Assembly: GCF_017744655.1 (NCBI RefSeq)
Contig: NZ_JAGIAW010000002.1
Location: forward strand, 124,001 to 188,000
Reading direction: 5' to 3'
Source: Devosia sp.
GTDB lineage: Bacteria > Pseudomonadota > Alphaproteobacteria > Rhizobiales > Devosiaceae
Length of the DNA: 64,000 nt
The position numbers and the translations under genes were made by a program. A model generated the notes under the pieces. The model saw only the letters and a program-made list of their open reading frames with translations. It did not search any database and was not told the origin of the DNA. This document shows, piece after piece, positions 34,144 through 42,713 of this stretch (its first letter is position 1; every line of letters starts with the position of its first letter).

Positions 34144-35655
34144 TTAGAGCTTCACCCGCACCATCTGATAGGAATACGGCGGCAGGTTTACCGAGAGCTT
34201 CCCGCCCTCGATCTTGGCGCCTTCACCCTTCCTCGGCTTCACTTCATCCTGATTCTTGGCCGTGTTGACGGCCTTGAGGTTCGGATGCGTCATCACCTGA
34301 TGGTCGATAACGGTGCCGCCGGCAAAGCCCTGCAGGCTCACTTCCGTCTCGATGCTTTCGCTGGTGTGGCGATTGACGAGGAAGAAGCTCAGCGTGCCGT
34401 CTTCTTCATTGTGCACGCCTGAAACGTCGACATAGGCCGTATCCTTGGCGTGGGTCGTTTCATAGCCAGGCGAATTGGTGACGAGCTGCAGCGCCGTGCC
34501 GCGACCAAACACCGAAGCGAAGAAGTACGGGTAGTAGATAGTCTGAGCCCAGGCAGGCCCGCCCTTTTCGGTCATGATCGGCGCAATGACGTTCACGAGC
34601 TGCGCAATACAGGCGATCTTCACCACATCCGAGCGACGGATGAAGGTGTTGAGGATCAGCCCCACCATCAGCACGTCTTCAAAGTTGTAAATATCTTCGA
34701 GCAGACCCGGCGCATGCGGCCAGCCGCCATTGCCATCGAGGATCTCGCGATCCTTCTTGTTCGAATGGTACCAGACGTTCCATTCGTCGAAGGAAATATA
34801 GACGTCCTTCTTGGAGCGCTTCTTGTGCTTCACCTGCTTGATGGTCGAAGCCACGGTTTCGATATAGCGATCGAGCTTCTCGCTCAGTCCCAGATAATTG
34901 GGCGTATTGTCGTCGCGATTGGCGAAATACATGTGGAGGCTGATATGATCGACGTGATCATAGGTGTGCTCGAGCACGATGCGCTCCCAGTCGGGGAAGC
35001 TCGGCATGTCCGAATGCGATGAGCCGCACACGATCAGTTCGAGGTTCTTGTCGAACATGCGCATGGCGCGCGCCGTATTGGCGGCCAACTTGCCATATTC
35101 GTCGGCGTCCTTGTGGCCGACCTGCCATGGGCCGTCCATCTCGTTGCCGAGACACCACATTTTGACGTTCCAGGGTTCCTTGCGACCATTCTTGATGCGC
35201 AGGTCCGACCAGTAGGAACCGCCGGGATGATTGACATATTCGAGGAAGTTGCGCGCCTCGTCGACGCCGCGCGAACCAAGGTTCACAGCGAGCATCATCT
35301 CGGTGCCAACGGTAGCGCACCAGTCGGCAAATTCGTGCACGCCAACGGCATTGCTTTCCGACGTGTGCCATGCGAGATCGAGACGAACCGGGCGCTCCTC
35401 ACGCGGTCCGACGCCATCTTCCCAGTTATAGGCGGAAACAAAGTTACCCCCGGGGTAGCGCACTACGGGTACATTGAGATCCTTCACCAGCTTGGCGACA
35501 TCGCCACGCATGCCGTCCTTATCGGCCGTCGGGTGGTCGGGCTCGTAAATGCCCTCATAAATGGCGCGGCCGAGGTGCTCGAGAAATGCCCCATAGACAC
35601 GATCATCAATTTTGGAGATCGTGTAATCCTTATTCGCAACGACAGACGCCTTCAC
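34144..35655 (-). CDS. GH51 alpha-L-arabinofuranosidase (intracellular)
   Basis: A 503-residue exo-acting arabinofuranosidase. Starting at GTG 35655, the acid/base Glu is E172 in WCLGNEMDGPW and the nucleophile is E291 in YISFDEWNVWYHS. From memory these are three residues from the E175/E294 pair of the Geobacillus enzyme. Other family segments are GAFLEHLGRAIYEGIY and RYPGGNFVSAYNWEDGVGP. There is no signal peptide, so it acts on imported oligosaccharides. GGGAGG precedes two GTGs; the second gives the family start MKASV. The upstream open frame is non-coding. Confidence 0.93.
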   Translation of the reverse strand: MKASVVANKDYTISKIDDRVYGAFLEHLGRAIYEGIYEPDHPTADKDGMRGDVAKLVKDLNVPVVRYPGGNFVSAYNWEDGVGPREERPVRLDLAWHTSESNAVGVHEFADWCATVGTEMMLAVNLGSRGVDEARNFLEYVNHPGGSYWSDLRIKNGRKEPWNVKMWCLGNEMDGPWQVGHKDADEYGKLAANTARAMRMFDKNLELIVCGSSHSDMPSFPDWERIVLEHTYDHVDHISLHMYFANRDDNTPNYLGLSEKLDRYIETVASTIKQVKHKKRSKKDVYISFDEWNVWYHSNKKDREILDGNGGWPHAPGLLEDIYNFEDVLMVGLILNTFIRRSDVVKIACIAQLVNVIAPIMTEKGGPAWAQTIYYPYFFASVFGRGTALQLVTNSPGYETTHAKDTAYVDVSGVHNEEDGTLSFFLVNRHTSESIETEVSLQGFAGGTVIDHQVMTHPNLKAVNTAKNQDEVKPRKGEGAKIEGGKLSVNLPPYSYQMVRVKL

Positions 35656-35682
35656 CACGCCCCTCCCATACAATCTGTTTTT

Positions 35683-35696
35683 CTGATTTGTATCAG
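35683..35696 (-). promoter_or_regulatory. TGATACAAAT palindrome upstream of GH51
   Basis: CTGATTTGTATCAG has 5-bp inverted arms CTGAT/ATCAG. Its complement contains TGATACAAATC, exactly the box found twice before the importer operon. It sits 28 bases upstream of the GTG start, over the likely promoter or leader. Confidence 0.5.
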
Positions 35697-35800
35697 TAAA
35701 TCGGTTGTACAGGACGAAGCTCGCCCTGTGAAGCCGCTCGGCGCACTTTTGTATGATTTTTGAAACGGGTCGTTTAAGCGGCGCACCCAACCTTAGGCGA

Positions 35801-35838
35801 CCGCCATTACCGGCTCGTCCCGGCAATCCATCTCTCCA
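35801..35838. repeat. Dispersed palindromic repeat, family 2 (degenerate)
   Basis: CCGCCATTACCGGCTCGTCC then CGGCAATCCATCTCTCCA: the left half of the family with mismatches. Confidence 0.5.
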
Positions 35839-35867
35839 CGACCGCCGCTCCAGCAGCCCACCTACGG

Positions 35868-35938
35868 TGTCATTCCCGCGAAAGCGGGAATCCCCGTTCG
35901 TCAACCGTGGCCTGAGATTCCCGCTTTCGCGGGAATAC
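35868..35938. repeat. Dispersed palindromic repeat, family 1 (full copy)
   Basis: TGTCATTCCCGCGAAAGCGG then GAA, mirrored by TTCCCGCTTTCGCGGGAA. It is next to the stop of the ArsR-type regulator gene. Confidence 0.85.
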
Positions 35939-35949
35939 GCAGCGTGAAA

Positions 35950-36879
35950 CTACCTAGCCGTCTGCAACCGCATAATAATATCCTGGTCGTAGTTCCCAAA
36001 ACCACGCCCAAAGATATTGATCCCCCCCGGATGCTTGGCATCCGGCTTCACCGCAATCCGCAACCGGATCGAGTGGTGATTGGAGAGATCGAGGTCCACC
36101 AGCGACACCGGCGAAATCTTCACCCCATCCACATAGGTGCCTTCATCGGTCACCCGCCAGCTCTTGAGCTTGCCATACTGGCTGCCCTTGAGCTTCCACC
36201 AGTCCGGCGTATAGACCCCGCGCTTGTCGCCAAAATCGCCCGGCGACGTCCACGTCCCGATCTCCGTCCCATTGACCGATAGCGTGATATCGCTCGGCCA
36301 ATCCGCCGATGTCCCCGGCACTTCCGAACTCAATTCCAGCGCAAATTCAAGCACTTCAATGGTGTTTTGCGCCAGCTTGGCATTGTTGGGAAACTGATAT
36401 TCGAGGAACCCACGCGTAAACCAGATCAGCCCCGCCTTCATCCGGTCGGGCTCAAGATAAGTTTCCGGCACGTCTAGCAGCCCGATAATCCCCTCGGTCG
36501 AACACAGCCCACACGGCGCCGAAACCTCGCAGCTGGTGTAGAGCCCCAGCGGCATCGCCACCTCGATCGAGTTCGACTTGAGCGGGGTCATGTCCTCCTT
36601 GAACATCACCAGCACTTCGTCAAACGTCGAATGGCAGATCTTCTGATTGCCCTTCCGCGCCTTCTGCGTCTCCGTCCGGATCAGCCCAGCCGTCTCCAAA
36701 ATCTGGATATTGGTCGAAACCGTCGACTGCGGCAGGTCCAGCTTGTCGGCAATGTCATTGCCATTGAGCGGCCCCTCCACATGCAGCAGCTTCAGAATGC
36801 GCACCCGGATCGGCGAGGCCAAACCCTTCAGAACCTCGATATCCTCTTCGGGATCGACGACCAGAAAATTGCGGCTCAT
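35950..36879 (-). CDS. ArsR-type regulator with large C-terminal beta-rich sensor domain
   Basis: A 309-residue one-component regulator, about three times the usual ArsR length. Residues 10-95 are winged helix (LASPIRVRILKLLHVEGPLN, then LPQSTVSTNIQILETAGLI). A middle segment has a Cys trio, SCEVSAPCGLCS. The C-terminal 160 residues look like a beta-sandwich (SDITLSVNGTEIGTWTSPGD, WWKLKGSQYGKLKSWRVTDEGTYVDG), ending GRGFGNYDQDIIMRLQ. Regulators of this build are found beside arabinose-type sugar genes; I infer sugar sensing. It lies directly upstream of the GH51 gene on the same strand and has its own dyad at 36900. Confidence 0.8.
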   Translation of the reverse strand: MSRNFLVVDPEEDIEVLKGLASPIRVRILKLLHVEGPLNGNDIADKLDLPQSTVSTNIQILETAGLIRTETQKARKGNQKICHSTFDEVLVMFKEDMTPLKSNSIEVAMPLGLYTSCEVSAPCGLCSTEGIIGLLDVPETYLEPDRMKAGLIWFTRGFLEYQFPNNAKLAQNTIEVLEFALELSSEVPGTSADWPSDITLSVNGTEIGTWTSPGDFGDKRGVYTPDWWKLKGSQYGKLKSWRVTDEGTYVDGVKISPVSLVDLDLSNHHSIRLRIAVKPDAKHPGGINIFGRGFGNYDQDIIMRLQTAR

Positions 36880-36899
36880 GAGAGGTTAGGCTTTCAGAT

Positions 36900-36920
36900 G
36901 ATGGACAGTAATTGTCTATC
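36900..36920. promoter_or_regulatory. Candidate autoregulatory operator of the ArsR-type regulator
   Basis: GATGGACA (36900-36907), five bases, TGTCTATC (36913-36920): a 7-of-8 inverted repeat, 20 bases upstream of the start codon. The spacing fits an ArsR-type dimer. It differs from the TGATACAAAT boxes. Confidence 0.45.
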
Positions 36921-37054
36921 AAAAAAGCTGAACCAATCAAGCGTGCTGCAATAATTTCGTCACAAAGGTCCTAAGGCTTTGGGGTTTCAGTCTATCAGAA
37001 ACGCCGAAACACAATGATCTCGCTCTCAAGCGCGTTGTCATTCCAAAACCACGG

Positions 37055-37079
37055 TGTCATCCCCGCGAAAGCGGGGAGG
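37055..37079. repeat. Dispersed palindromic repeat, family 1 (half copy)
   Basis: TGTCATCCCCGCGAAAGCGG then GGAGG, abutting the transposase remnant. Confidence 0.7.
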
Positions 37080-37690
37080 TGGATTCTCGTTTGAAGTGCA
37101 ACACTTGATTTGAGAATGACTTCGGCTGGTGTTTTCCAGCCGAGGCAGCGTCTAGGTGTATTGTTATAGACTGCAATGAGACTGGTGAGGACGGTTTCGT
37201 CGATTTTGGCGAGATCGGTCTTTCGTGGCAGAAAGCGTCGCATGCGCCCGATGGCATTCTCGATGCCGCCCTTCTGCCATGGGCATGGGGATCGCAGAAG
37301 TAAGTAGCGAGGCCGAGCGGGTTGAGCTCGTGGTGCCGGGCGAACTCGGTGCCATTGTCGAAGGTCAGGGTTTGGCGCAGAAGCGGCGGCAGGGGTTCGA
37401 GAACTGCCCTGATCGTCTCGGCCACCGGTCCTGCATGCTTTGAGGCCAGCCGGGTGCCGACCAGGATGCGGCTCATGCGCTCATGCAGCATCAGGAAGTT
37501 CTGGCCAGAGCGGGAGAAGGCCATCAGGTCTGCCTCCCAGTGCCTCGGCACGGTGCGCAGAGCCGCTTCGATGGGCCTTTGGTCAAGGCCAGGCCGATGG
37601 CTCATATGCAAGGCCGGACTGCCGCCCTTGCCTGGGCGGCGGCCACGCTGGGCCCATGACGCCGTCTCCGGCCGATCCTGGGGGATAGAT
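37075..37690 (-). pseudogene. IS30-family transposase remnant (frameshifted, truncated)
   Basis: Read leftward, the frames give RGRRPGKGGSPALHMSHRP, GHWEADLM-like RHWEADLMAFSRSGQ, LTFDNGTEFARHHEL and TYFCDPHA, then after a frame change GGIENAIGRMRRFLPRKTDLA and YNNTPRRCLGWKTPAEV. These are the DDE core segments of IS30 transposases. A missing base in the CATGCCCATGG stretch near 37280 breaks the frame. A second shift near 37118 moves the tail to VLHFKREST. The N-terminal HTH part is absent beyond about 37690, where a stop appears. It cannot be active. Confidence 0.85.
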
Positions 37691-38009
37691 CCCGCCTAGA
37701 TACCGATACTGTGCCGACGAGGGGTGCATTCTGTCAGCTCGATTTCGCCCGGCTCCCGCAGTTTGTCGGATTTAGCATTTAATATCAACGTTCTAGACAG
37801 GCATTTCTTCCATACAAGAGTCGGCACTGCCTTTGACTTTGACCGATAACGCGCTAGATTGAACCCAACTGGATATTGCCGGGATACACAGCACCCTCCC
37901 TTCAATCGCAGTGTCATTCCCGTGAAAGCGGGAACCTCCGTTTCGCAACGCGGATTCCCGCTTTCACGGGAATGACACTGGGGATGGATTGGCCTCAGGA
38001 GACAGACCC
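37691..38009. other. Intergenic gap with reduced GC and one repeat
   Basis: The stretch 37700-37900 is less GC-rich than the surroundings and may be the rest of DNA brought in with the IS30 remnant. A 73-codon leftward frame in it shows no recognisable protein. The right part is the repeat at 37911. The acuI promoter must lie here, but I cannot point to it. Confidence 0.4.
37911..37979. repeat. Dispersed palindromic repeat, family 1 (perfect copy)
   Basis: GTGTCATTCCCGTGAAAGCG then GGAA, mirrored base for base by TTCCCGCTTTCACGGG then AATGACAC. The arms are 24 bp and both carry the same T variant (CGTGAAAG/CTTTCACG), a compensated pair. Confidence 0.9.
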
Positions 38010-39002
38010 ATGAGCTTTCGTGCCCTTGTAACTCAGAAGGCCGAGGACGGTAGCGTCACCAATGCGGTCGAGACGCTCGACGATTCTCGCCTGCCCGAAG
38101 GCAATGTCATTGTCGACATCGATTGGGCCGACCTCAACTACAAGGATGGCCTGTGCCTGACGGGGCAGGGCGGTCTCGTCCGCACCTTTCCCCATGTCGC
38201 CGGCATCGATTTTGCCGGCACGGTTCGCGATAGTTCCGATGGCCGCTACCGCGCCGGCGATCCCGTCGTGCTCACCGGCTGGCGCGTCGGCGAAACCCAT
38301 TGGGGCGGCTTTTCCGAGCGCGCCCGCGTCAATGGCGACTGGCTCGTCCCCCTGCCAAAAGGCCTCACCACCCGCGATACTATGGTCGTCGGCACTGCCG
38401 GCCTCACCGCCATGCTCGCCATCATGCGCTTGGAATCCGAAGGCCTCACCCCGTCATCGGGCGAAGTGCTCGTCACCGGAGCTTCGGGCGGGGTAGGCTC
38501 GATCGCCATCGCGCTCCTTGCACGCCTCGGCTATTCCGGTGTGGCCCTCTCTGGCCGTCCCGAAAACTCGGCCGCGCTCACCGCCCTCGGCGCCACCCGC
38601 ATCCTCGATCGCGCCGAATTTCTGGCCGATGCCGACAAGCCGCTCGAGCCCGCCCGCTGGGCCGGCGTCATCGATTGCGTCGGCGGCAATGTGCTCGGCA
38701 AAGTGCTGAAACAGGTCAAATATGGCGGCTCCGTCGCCGCCCTCGGCAATACTGCCGGCATTGCCCTTGCGACCAATGTCCTGCCTTTCCTGCTGCGCGG
38801 CGTAAACCTCCTCGGCATAGACAGCGTCATGCAGCCCTATGAAAAGCGCATCGCCGCCTGGCAGCGCGTGGCCGAACTCTTCGATATCAGCGCCTATGGC
38901 GCGCTGGTGGAAGAAATCGGCCTCGAAGCCCTTCCGGCGGCGGCAAACCGCATTCTCAAGGGCGAAGTGCGGGGCAGGGTGCTGGTCCGCCCGCGGGAGT
39001 AA
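38010..39002 (+). CDS. acuI: Acrylyl-CoA reductase (NADPH), MDR superfamily
   Basis: A 330-residue zinc-free quinone-oxidoreductase-like reductase of the YhdH/AcuI type, which reduces acryloyl-CoA to propionyl-CoA and protects against this electrophile. Family marks are VIVDIDWADLNYKDGLCLTG, PHVAGIDFAGTV, GWRVGETHWGGFSERARV, TGASGGVGSIAIALLARLG, and NVLPFLLRGVNLLGIDSV near the end. CAGGAGA precedes ATG 38010; an ATG seven codons upstream is not used. It is a single gene. Confidence 0.88.
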   Translation: MSFRALVTQKAEDGSVTNAVETLDDSRLPEGNVIVDIDWADLNYKDGLCLTGQGGLVRTFPHVAGIDFAGTVRDSSDGRYRAGDPVVLTGWRVGETHWGGFSERARVNGDWLVPLPKGLTTRDTMVVGTAGLTAMLAIMRLESEGLTPSSGEVLVTGASGGVGSIAIALLARLGYSGVALSGRPENSAALTALGATRILDRAEFLADADKPLEPARWAGVIDCVGGNVLGKVLKQVKYGGSVAALGNTAGIALATNVLPFLLRGVNLLGIDSVMQPYEKRIAAWQRVAELFDISAYGALVEEIGLEALPAAANRILKGEVRGRVLVRPRE

Positions 39003-39029
39003 CCCGTCTCGAACCAAATCCACCCGCCA

Positions 39030-39062
39030 TCGTCACCACCGGGCCTGTCCCGGTGGTCCATG
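39030..39062. repeat. Dispersed palindromic repeat, family 2 (variant)
   Basis: CGTCACCACCGGGCCTGTCC then CGGTGGTCC forms a short hairpin. It lies in the 312-base gap between acuI and the LacI gene; the rest of that gap shows no other feature apart from the expected lacI promoter. Confidence 0.55.
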
Positions 39063-39314
39063 CCGCCCCGGACGGGATTGTCGGGACGGGCTGGCAATAC
39101 CCCAGCTAAAGGTAGTGCTTGCGTTGAGTATGTCCTCCCACCCACCGTGCTGCCCTCGGATCAAACCGGAGGGCAGCATCGCGTAGATAAAATCGCCACG
39201 GATGAACCGAACGGGCGAAGCAAACAGTCCCACCGACGAAGCGGGACATGCTCACATTCGCGCCGCGAACAGCCCGTTGACCGCCAGCCTTTCGCGGCTG
39301 TAGCTTCCGCCCTC

Positions 39315-40298
39315 ATGGTCACTCTCAAGGAAATCGCAGCGGCAGTAGGCGTTTCAAGCGCCACGGTGTCGCGTGTGCTCAACTACGACACGACGCTGTC
39401 GATCTCCAACCGCAAGCGCCAGGCCATCATCGAGACGGCCGAAAAGCTCAATTATGCGACACCGCGCAATCGCAATCGCGCCAATGTCCAGGGCCTTACC
39501 AAGCTCGCTCTGGTGCATTTTCTGCGCCCCGAGCAGGAACTGGTCGATCCCTATTACGTCGCCCTGCGCCTTGGCATCGAAAGCCGCTGCGCCGCGCTCA
39601 AGATCGAAACGGTAAAAGTTTACCACACCGACGCCAAGCCCGATGCCGGCATGCTGCAAAGCGCCTCGGGGGTCATCGCCATCGGTCGTCACGACGAAGA
39701 CGAGATCGAGTGGCTGCAGCGCCACGCCAAGCAGCTCGTCTTTGCCGACCATGCTCCACCCGACGACCAGATCGATTCCGTCCAGGCGGACCTCCGCCTC
39801 GCCATGGAAAAACTGCTGCAATCCCTGGCAAATCTGGGCTATCGCCGCATTGCCTATATCGGCTGGGGCGATCGCCGCGCCCAGGCTTTCGTGCAGTGGA
39901 TGACCAAGGCCGGCTGGTTCGACGACCGCATGTTCCGCTCGGGCGACAATACCGAGCAGGGCGGCTATCGTCTGACCAAGGAAATTTTCAGTGAAAAGCG
40001 CCCGCCCGACGCCATCATCACCTTCAACGATTCCATGGCCATCGGCGCCTATCGCGCCATTCACGAAATGGGCCTCACCATTCCCGGCGATGTCGGCGTC
40101 GCCAGCTTCAACGACATTTCCGTCGCCCAATTTCTCAATCCACCCCTCACAACGGTGCATCTTCCGGCCGAGGAAATCGGCGAAGGGGCGGTGGAATTGC
40201 TGCTCGAACGCGTCGGTGGCCGTGAACTCGCCAAGCAGATCACCCTGGCGTCCAAGCTCGTCTGGCGTGGCAGTACCCGCCAACCTCTTGAAAAATAA
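39315..40298 (+). CDS. LacI/GalR-family transcriptional regulator
   Basis: A 327-residue repressor with N-terminal HTH MVTLKEIAAAVGVSSATVSR, hinge region, and a periplasmic-binding-protein-like sensor domain ending with PPLTTVHLPAEEIGEGAVELLLERVGG. The subtype resembles galactoside regulators (LNYDTTLSISNRKRQAIIETAEKLNY). It precedes and presumably controls the sugar importer and GH2 beta-galactosidase. Two GTAAA-NN-TTTAC dyads, one inside its own gene and one just after its stop, are candidate operators. Confidence 0.9.
   Translation: MVTLKEIAAAVGVSSATVSRVLNYDTTLSISNRKRQAIIETAEKLNYATPRNRNRANVQGLTKLALVHFLRPEQELVDPYYVALRLGIESRCAALKIETVKVYHTDAKPDAGMLQSASGVIAIGRHDEDEIEWLQRHAKQLVFADHAPPDDQIDSVQADLRLAMEKLLQSLANLGYRRIAYIGWGDRRAQAFVQWMTKAGWFDDRMFRSGDNTEQGGYRLTKEIFSEKRPPDAIITFNDSMAIGAYRAIHEMGLTIPGDVGVASFNDISVAQFLNPPLTTVHLPAEEIGEGAVELLLERVGGRELAKQITLASKLVWRGSTRQPLEK
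39611..39624. promoter_or_regulatory. Intragenic LacI-type operator candidate
   Basis: GGTAAAAGTTTACC: 6-bp arms GGTAAA/TTTACC around two bases, inside the LacI coding sequence. It matches the core of the dyad at 40301. Confidence 0.4.
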
Positions 40299-40300
40299 CG

Positions 40301-40316
40301 CAGTAAAAATTTACTG
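40301..40316. promoter_or_regulatory. LacI-type operator candidate before the sugar importer
   Basis: CAGTAAAAATTTACTG: perfect 7-bp arms CAGTAAA/TTTACTG with a two-base centre, 80 bases upstream of the binding-protein start. It fits a dimeric LacI-family repressor and is the best candidate operator of the 40.4-46.8 kb operon. Confidence 0.6.
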
Positions 40317-40396
40317 AAATTATTGCGTGCCGCGATTTATGCGGTTAAGGTTCTGCCTACGGGTGAAGAGGAAACACCCGCTAGGGAGGAATTGCA

Positions 40397-41671
40397 ATGA
40401 CCCGTTTGTCCACGGGCTGGAAGCGCGCGGCCGCCGTCGCGCTGGCCAGCGTCAGCATGTTCAGCGTTACCGCCGCTTCGGCCGTCGAAATCACCGTCTG
40501 GTGCTGGGACCCCAACTTCAATGGCGCCACCATGAAGGAAGCGGCCGAGCGCTACGCCGCGCTGCATCCTGACGTGACCGTCAATATCGTCGACTTCGCC
40601 AAGGCCGATCTTGAAACCAAGCTTCAGGCCCAGCTCGCTTCGGGCACCACCGATGGTCTGCCCGACATCGTCCTGATCGAAGACTACGGCGCCCAGAAAT
40701 ATCTGCAGTCGTTCCCCGGCGCTTTCGAGCCGCTCAACAGCGCCGTCGATTATTCGGGCTTTGCGCCCTACAAGGTCGAACTCGCCACCGTCAACGGCCA
40801 GACCTATTCGTTGCCCTTCGACTCCGGCGTCACCGGCTATTTCTACCGCTCCGACCTTCTGGGCGAAGCCGGTTTCACCGCCGCCGACCTCCAGGACATC
40901 ACCTGGGACAAGCTGATCGAAATCGGCAAGACCGTGAAGGAAAAGACCGGTGGCATCCTGCTGCCGATCGATCCCAACGATGCCGGCTGGCTCCGCATCA
41001 TGATGCAGTCGGCCGGCTCCTGGTACTTCAATGCCGATGGCAGCGTGCATATCGCTGACAACCCGGTCCTCAAGGCCTCCATGGAGACCTACCAGCGCCT
41101 GATGGCTGCCGGCATTTCCAAGCCCGTCTCGGGCTGGACCGAATATACCGGCTCGTTCACCTCGGGTGACACCCTCTCGACCTTCACCGGCGTGTGGATG
41201 GTCGGCACGATCAAGGCCAACGCTGATCAGTCCGGTAAGTGGGCCATCGCCCCGCTCCCGGCTCTCGATGGTGTCGAAGGCGCGACCAATGCCTCCAACC
41301 TCGGCGGCTCCAGCTGGTACGTGCTCTCTTCCTCGGCCGAAAAGGCTGAAGCTGTCGATTTCCTCGCTGAAATCTGGGGCAAGGACGTCGATTTCTACCA
41401 GAAGATTCTCGTCAACCAGGGCGCTCTCGGCTCGCTCCTCGCTGCCCGCGAAGGCGACGCCTACAAGGCCAGCGACGATTTCTTCGGCGGCACCCCCGTT
41501 TGGCAGAACTTCTCCGATTGGCTCGGCAAGATTCCGGCCGTGAACTACGGCATCTTCACCAACGAAGCCGACGCTGCTGTCGCCGCCCAGATCCCGAACA
41601 TCACCTCGGGTGGCAATATCGACGAGATCATCGCCGCCATCGACGCCCAGGTCCGCCAGCAGGTCCAGTAA
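40397..41671 (+). CDS. Sugar ABC transporter substrate-binding protein (CUT1, family 1)
   Basis: A 424-residue periplasmic protein. The Sec signal MTRLSTGWKRAAAVALASVS ends near ASA (residue 28), and the mature protein starts VEITVWCWDPNFNG. The mature part is SBP family 1 (GTTDGLPDIVLIEDYGAQKY, TYSLPFDSGVTGYFYRSDLL). A strong GGGAGGA lies nine bases before the ATG. It delivers an oligosaccharide, probably a galactoside given the GH2 enzyme in the operon. Confidence 0.92.
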   Translation: MTRLSTGWKRAAAVALASVSMFSVTAASAVEITVWCWDPNFNGATMKEAAERYAALHPDVTVNIVDFAKADLETKLQAQLASGTTDGLPDIVLIEDYGAQKYLQSFPGAFEPLNSAVDYSGFAPYKVELATVNGQTYSLPFDSGVTGYFYRSDLLGEAGFTAADLQDITWDKLIEIGKTVKEKTGGILLPIDPNDAGWLRIMMQSAGSWYFNADGSVHIADNPVLKASMETYQRLMAAGISKPVSGWTEYTGSFTSGDTLSTFTGVWMVGTIKANADQSGKWAIAPLPALDGVEGATNASNLGGSSWYVLSSSAEKAEAVDFLAEIWGKDVDFYQKILVNQGALGSLLAAREGDAYKASDDFFGGTPVWQNFSDWLGKIPAVNYGIFTNEADAAVAAQIPNITSGGNIDEIIAAIDAQVRQQVQ

Positions 41672-41716
41672 AACCGTCATGTCGGGTCCGCACCTGAGGT
41701 GCGGACCCTATCCCGG

Positions 41717-41782
41717 TGTCATCCCCGCGAAAGCGGGGACCCCTGTTTCACAACGGAGGTTCCCGCTTTCGCGGGAATGACA
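41717..41782. repeat. Dispersed palindromic repeat, family 1 (full copy)
   Basis: TGTCATCCCCGCGAAAGCGG then GGA, mirrored by TTCCCGCTTTCGCGGGAATG then ACA. It sits between binding protein and permease, as in the 31.7-kb operon, where it could help set a higher level of binding protein mRNA. Confidence 0.85.
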
Positions 41783-41822
41783 TCGGGGTTGGCAGGCAGT
41801 GGTGACAACAACGGAGAATAGC

Positions 41823-42713
41823 GTGGCGCAATCGGGTCTCGCGCGAAACGAGCAGGTAAGCGGTTGGCTTTTTGTCATGCCCGCCTTGGTGCTGCTCGGC
41901 GTCTTCATGATCTATCCGATCCTGTGGTCGCTCTGGATGAGTTTTCAGGTCGGCCGCGGCATGGCCTTCAGCTTCGGCGGCTTCGCCAACATCGTGCGGC
42001 TGACGCAGGATCCGGTCTTCATCCGGGCGCTCACCAATACGCTGACCTTCCTTGCCATCCAGGTCCCCATCATGCTGGTCCTGGCACTGCTCTTCGCCAA
42101 TGCGCTCAACGACAGCAAGCTCTGGGGCAAGGGCCTCTTCCGCACCGCCATCTTCCTGCCCTGCGTCACCTCGCTCGTCGCCTATTCCGTCGTCTTCCGC
42201 TCGATGTTCGCCGCCGATGGCGTGATCAACCAGTTCCTGCTCTTCACGCACATCATCTCGGACCCCATCCCCTGGATGGCCGATCCCTTCTGGTCGAAAG
42301 TCGTGATCATCAGTGCCATCACCTGGCGCTGGACCGGCTACAACATGATCTTCTATCTCGCCGCCATGCAGAATATCGACCGCTCGATCTACGAAGCGGC
42401 CAAGATCGACGGCGTCCCCGCCTGGGCTCGCTTCTGGTACATCACCGTACCCATGCTCAAGCCCGTGATCCTCTTTACGACGGTGATCTCGACCATCGGC
42501 ACGCTGCAGCTCTTCGATGAGCCAAACCTGATCCCCTCGACCCCCGGCGCCCCCTCGGATTCGACGCTCACCCTGTCGCTCTACATCTACAACCTCAGCT
42601 TCAAGTTCATGCCCAGCTTCGGCTACGCGGCGACCGTATCCTACGTCATCGTCGTCATGGTCGGTATCCTGACCCTGATCCAGTTCCTGGCCGCAAGAGA
42701 GCGCCGCACATGA
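41823..42713 (+). CDS. Sugar ABC transporter permease (MalF-like)
   Basis: A 296-residue membrane protein with six helices (first: GWLFVMPALVLLGVFMIYPILWSLWM) and the EAA loop SIYEAAKIDGVPAWARFWYITVPMLKP. Two GTG starts are possible, 41799 and 41823. I prefer 41823 because GGAG lies six bases ahead. It pairs with the next permease, whose ATG overlaps its stop. Confidence 0.9.
   Translation: MAQSGLARNEQVSGWLFVMPALVLLGVFMIYPILWSLWMSFQVGRGMAFSFGGFANIVRLTQDPVFIRALTNTLTFLAIQVPIMLVLALLFANALNDSKLWGKGLFRTAIFLPCVTSLVAYSVVFRSMFAADGVINQFLLFTHIISDPIPWMADPFWSKVVIISAITWRWTGYNMIFYLAAMQNIDRSIYEAAKIDGVPAWARFWYITVPMLKPVILFTTVISTIGTLQLFDEPNLIPSTPGAPSDSTLTLSLYIYNLSFKFMPSFGYAATVSYVIVVMVGILTLIQFLAARERRT

Noticed and set aside
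37696-37917. 73-codon leftward frame beside the IS30 remnant
   Set aside because: No ribosome site, no family and low-complexity basic content; it overlaps the repeat at 37911.
35868-41782. Paired inverted repeats read as a CRISPR array
   Set aside because: Copies are kilobases apart in separate gaps, palindromic and without spacer periodicity; no cas genes are present.
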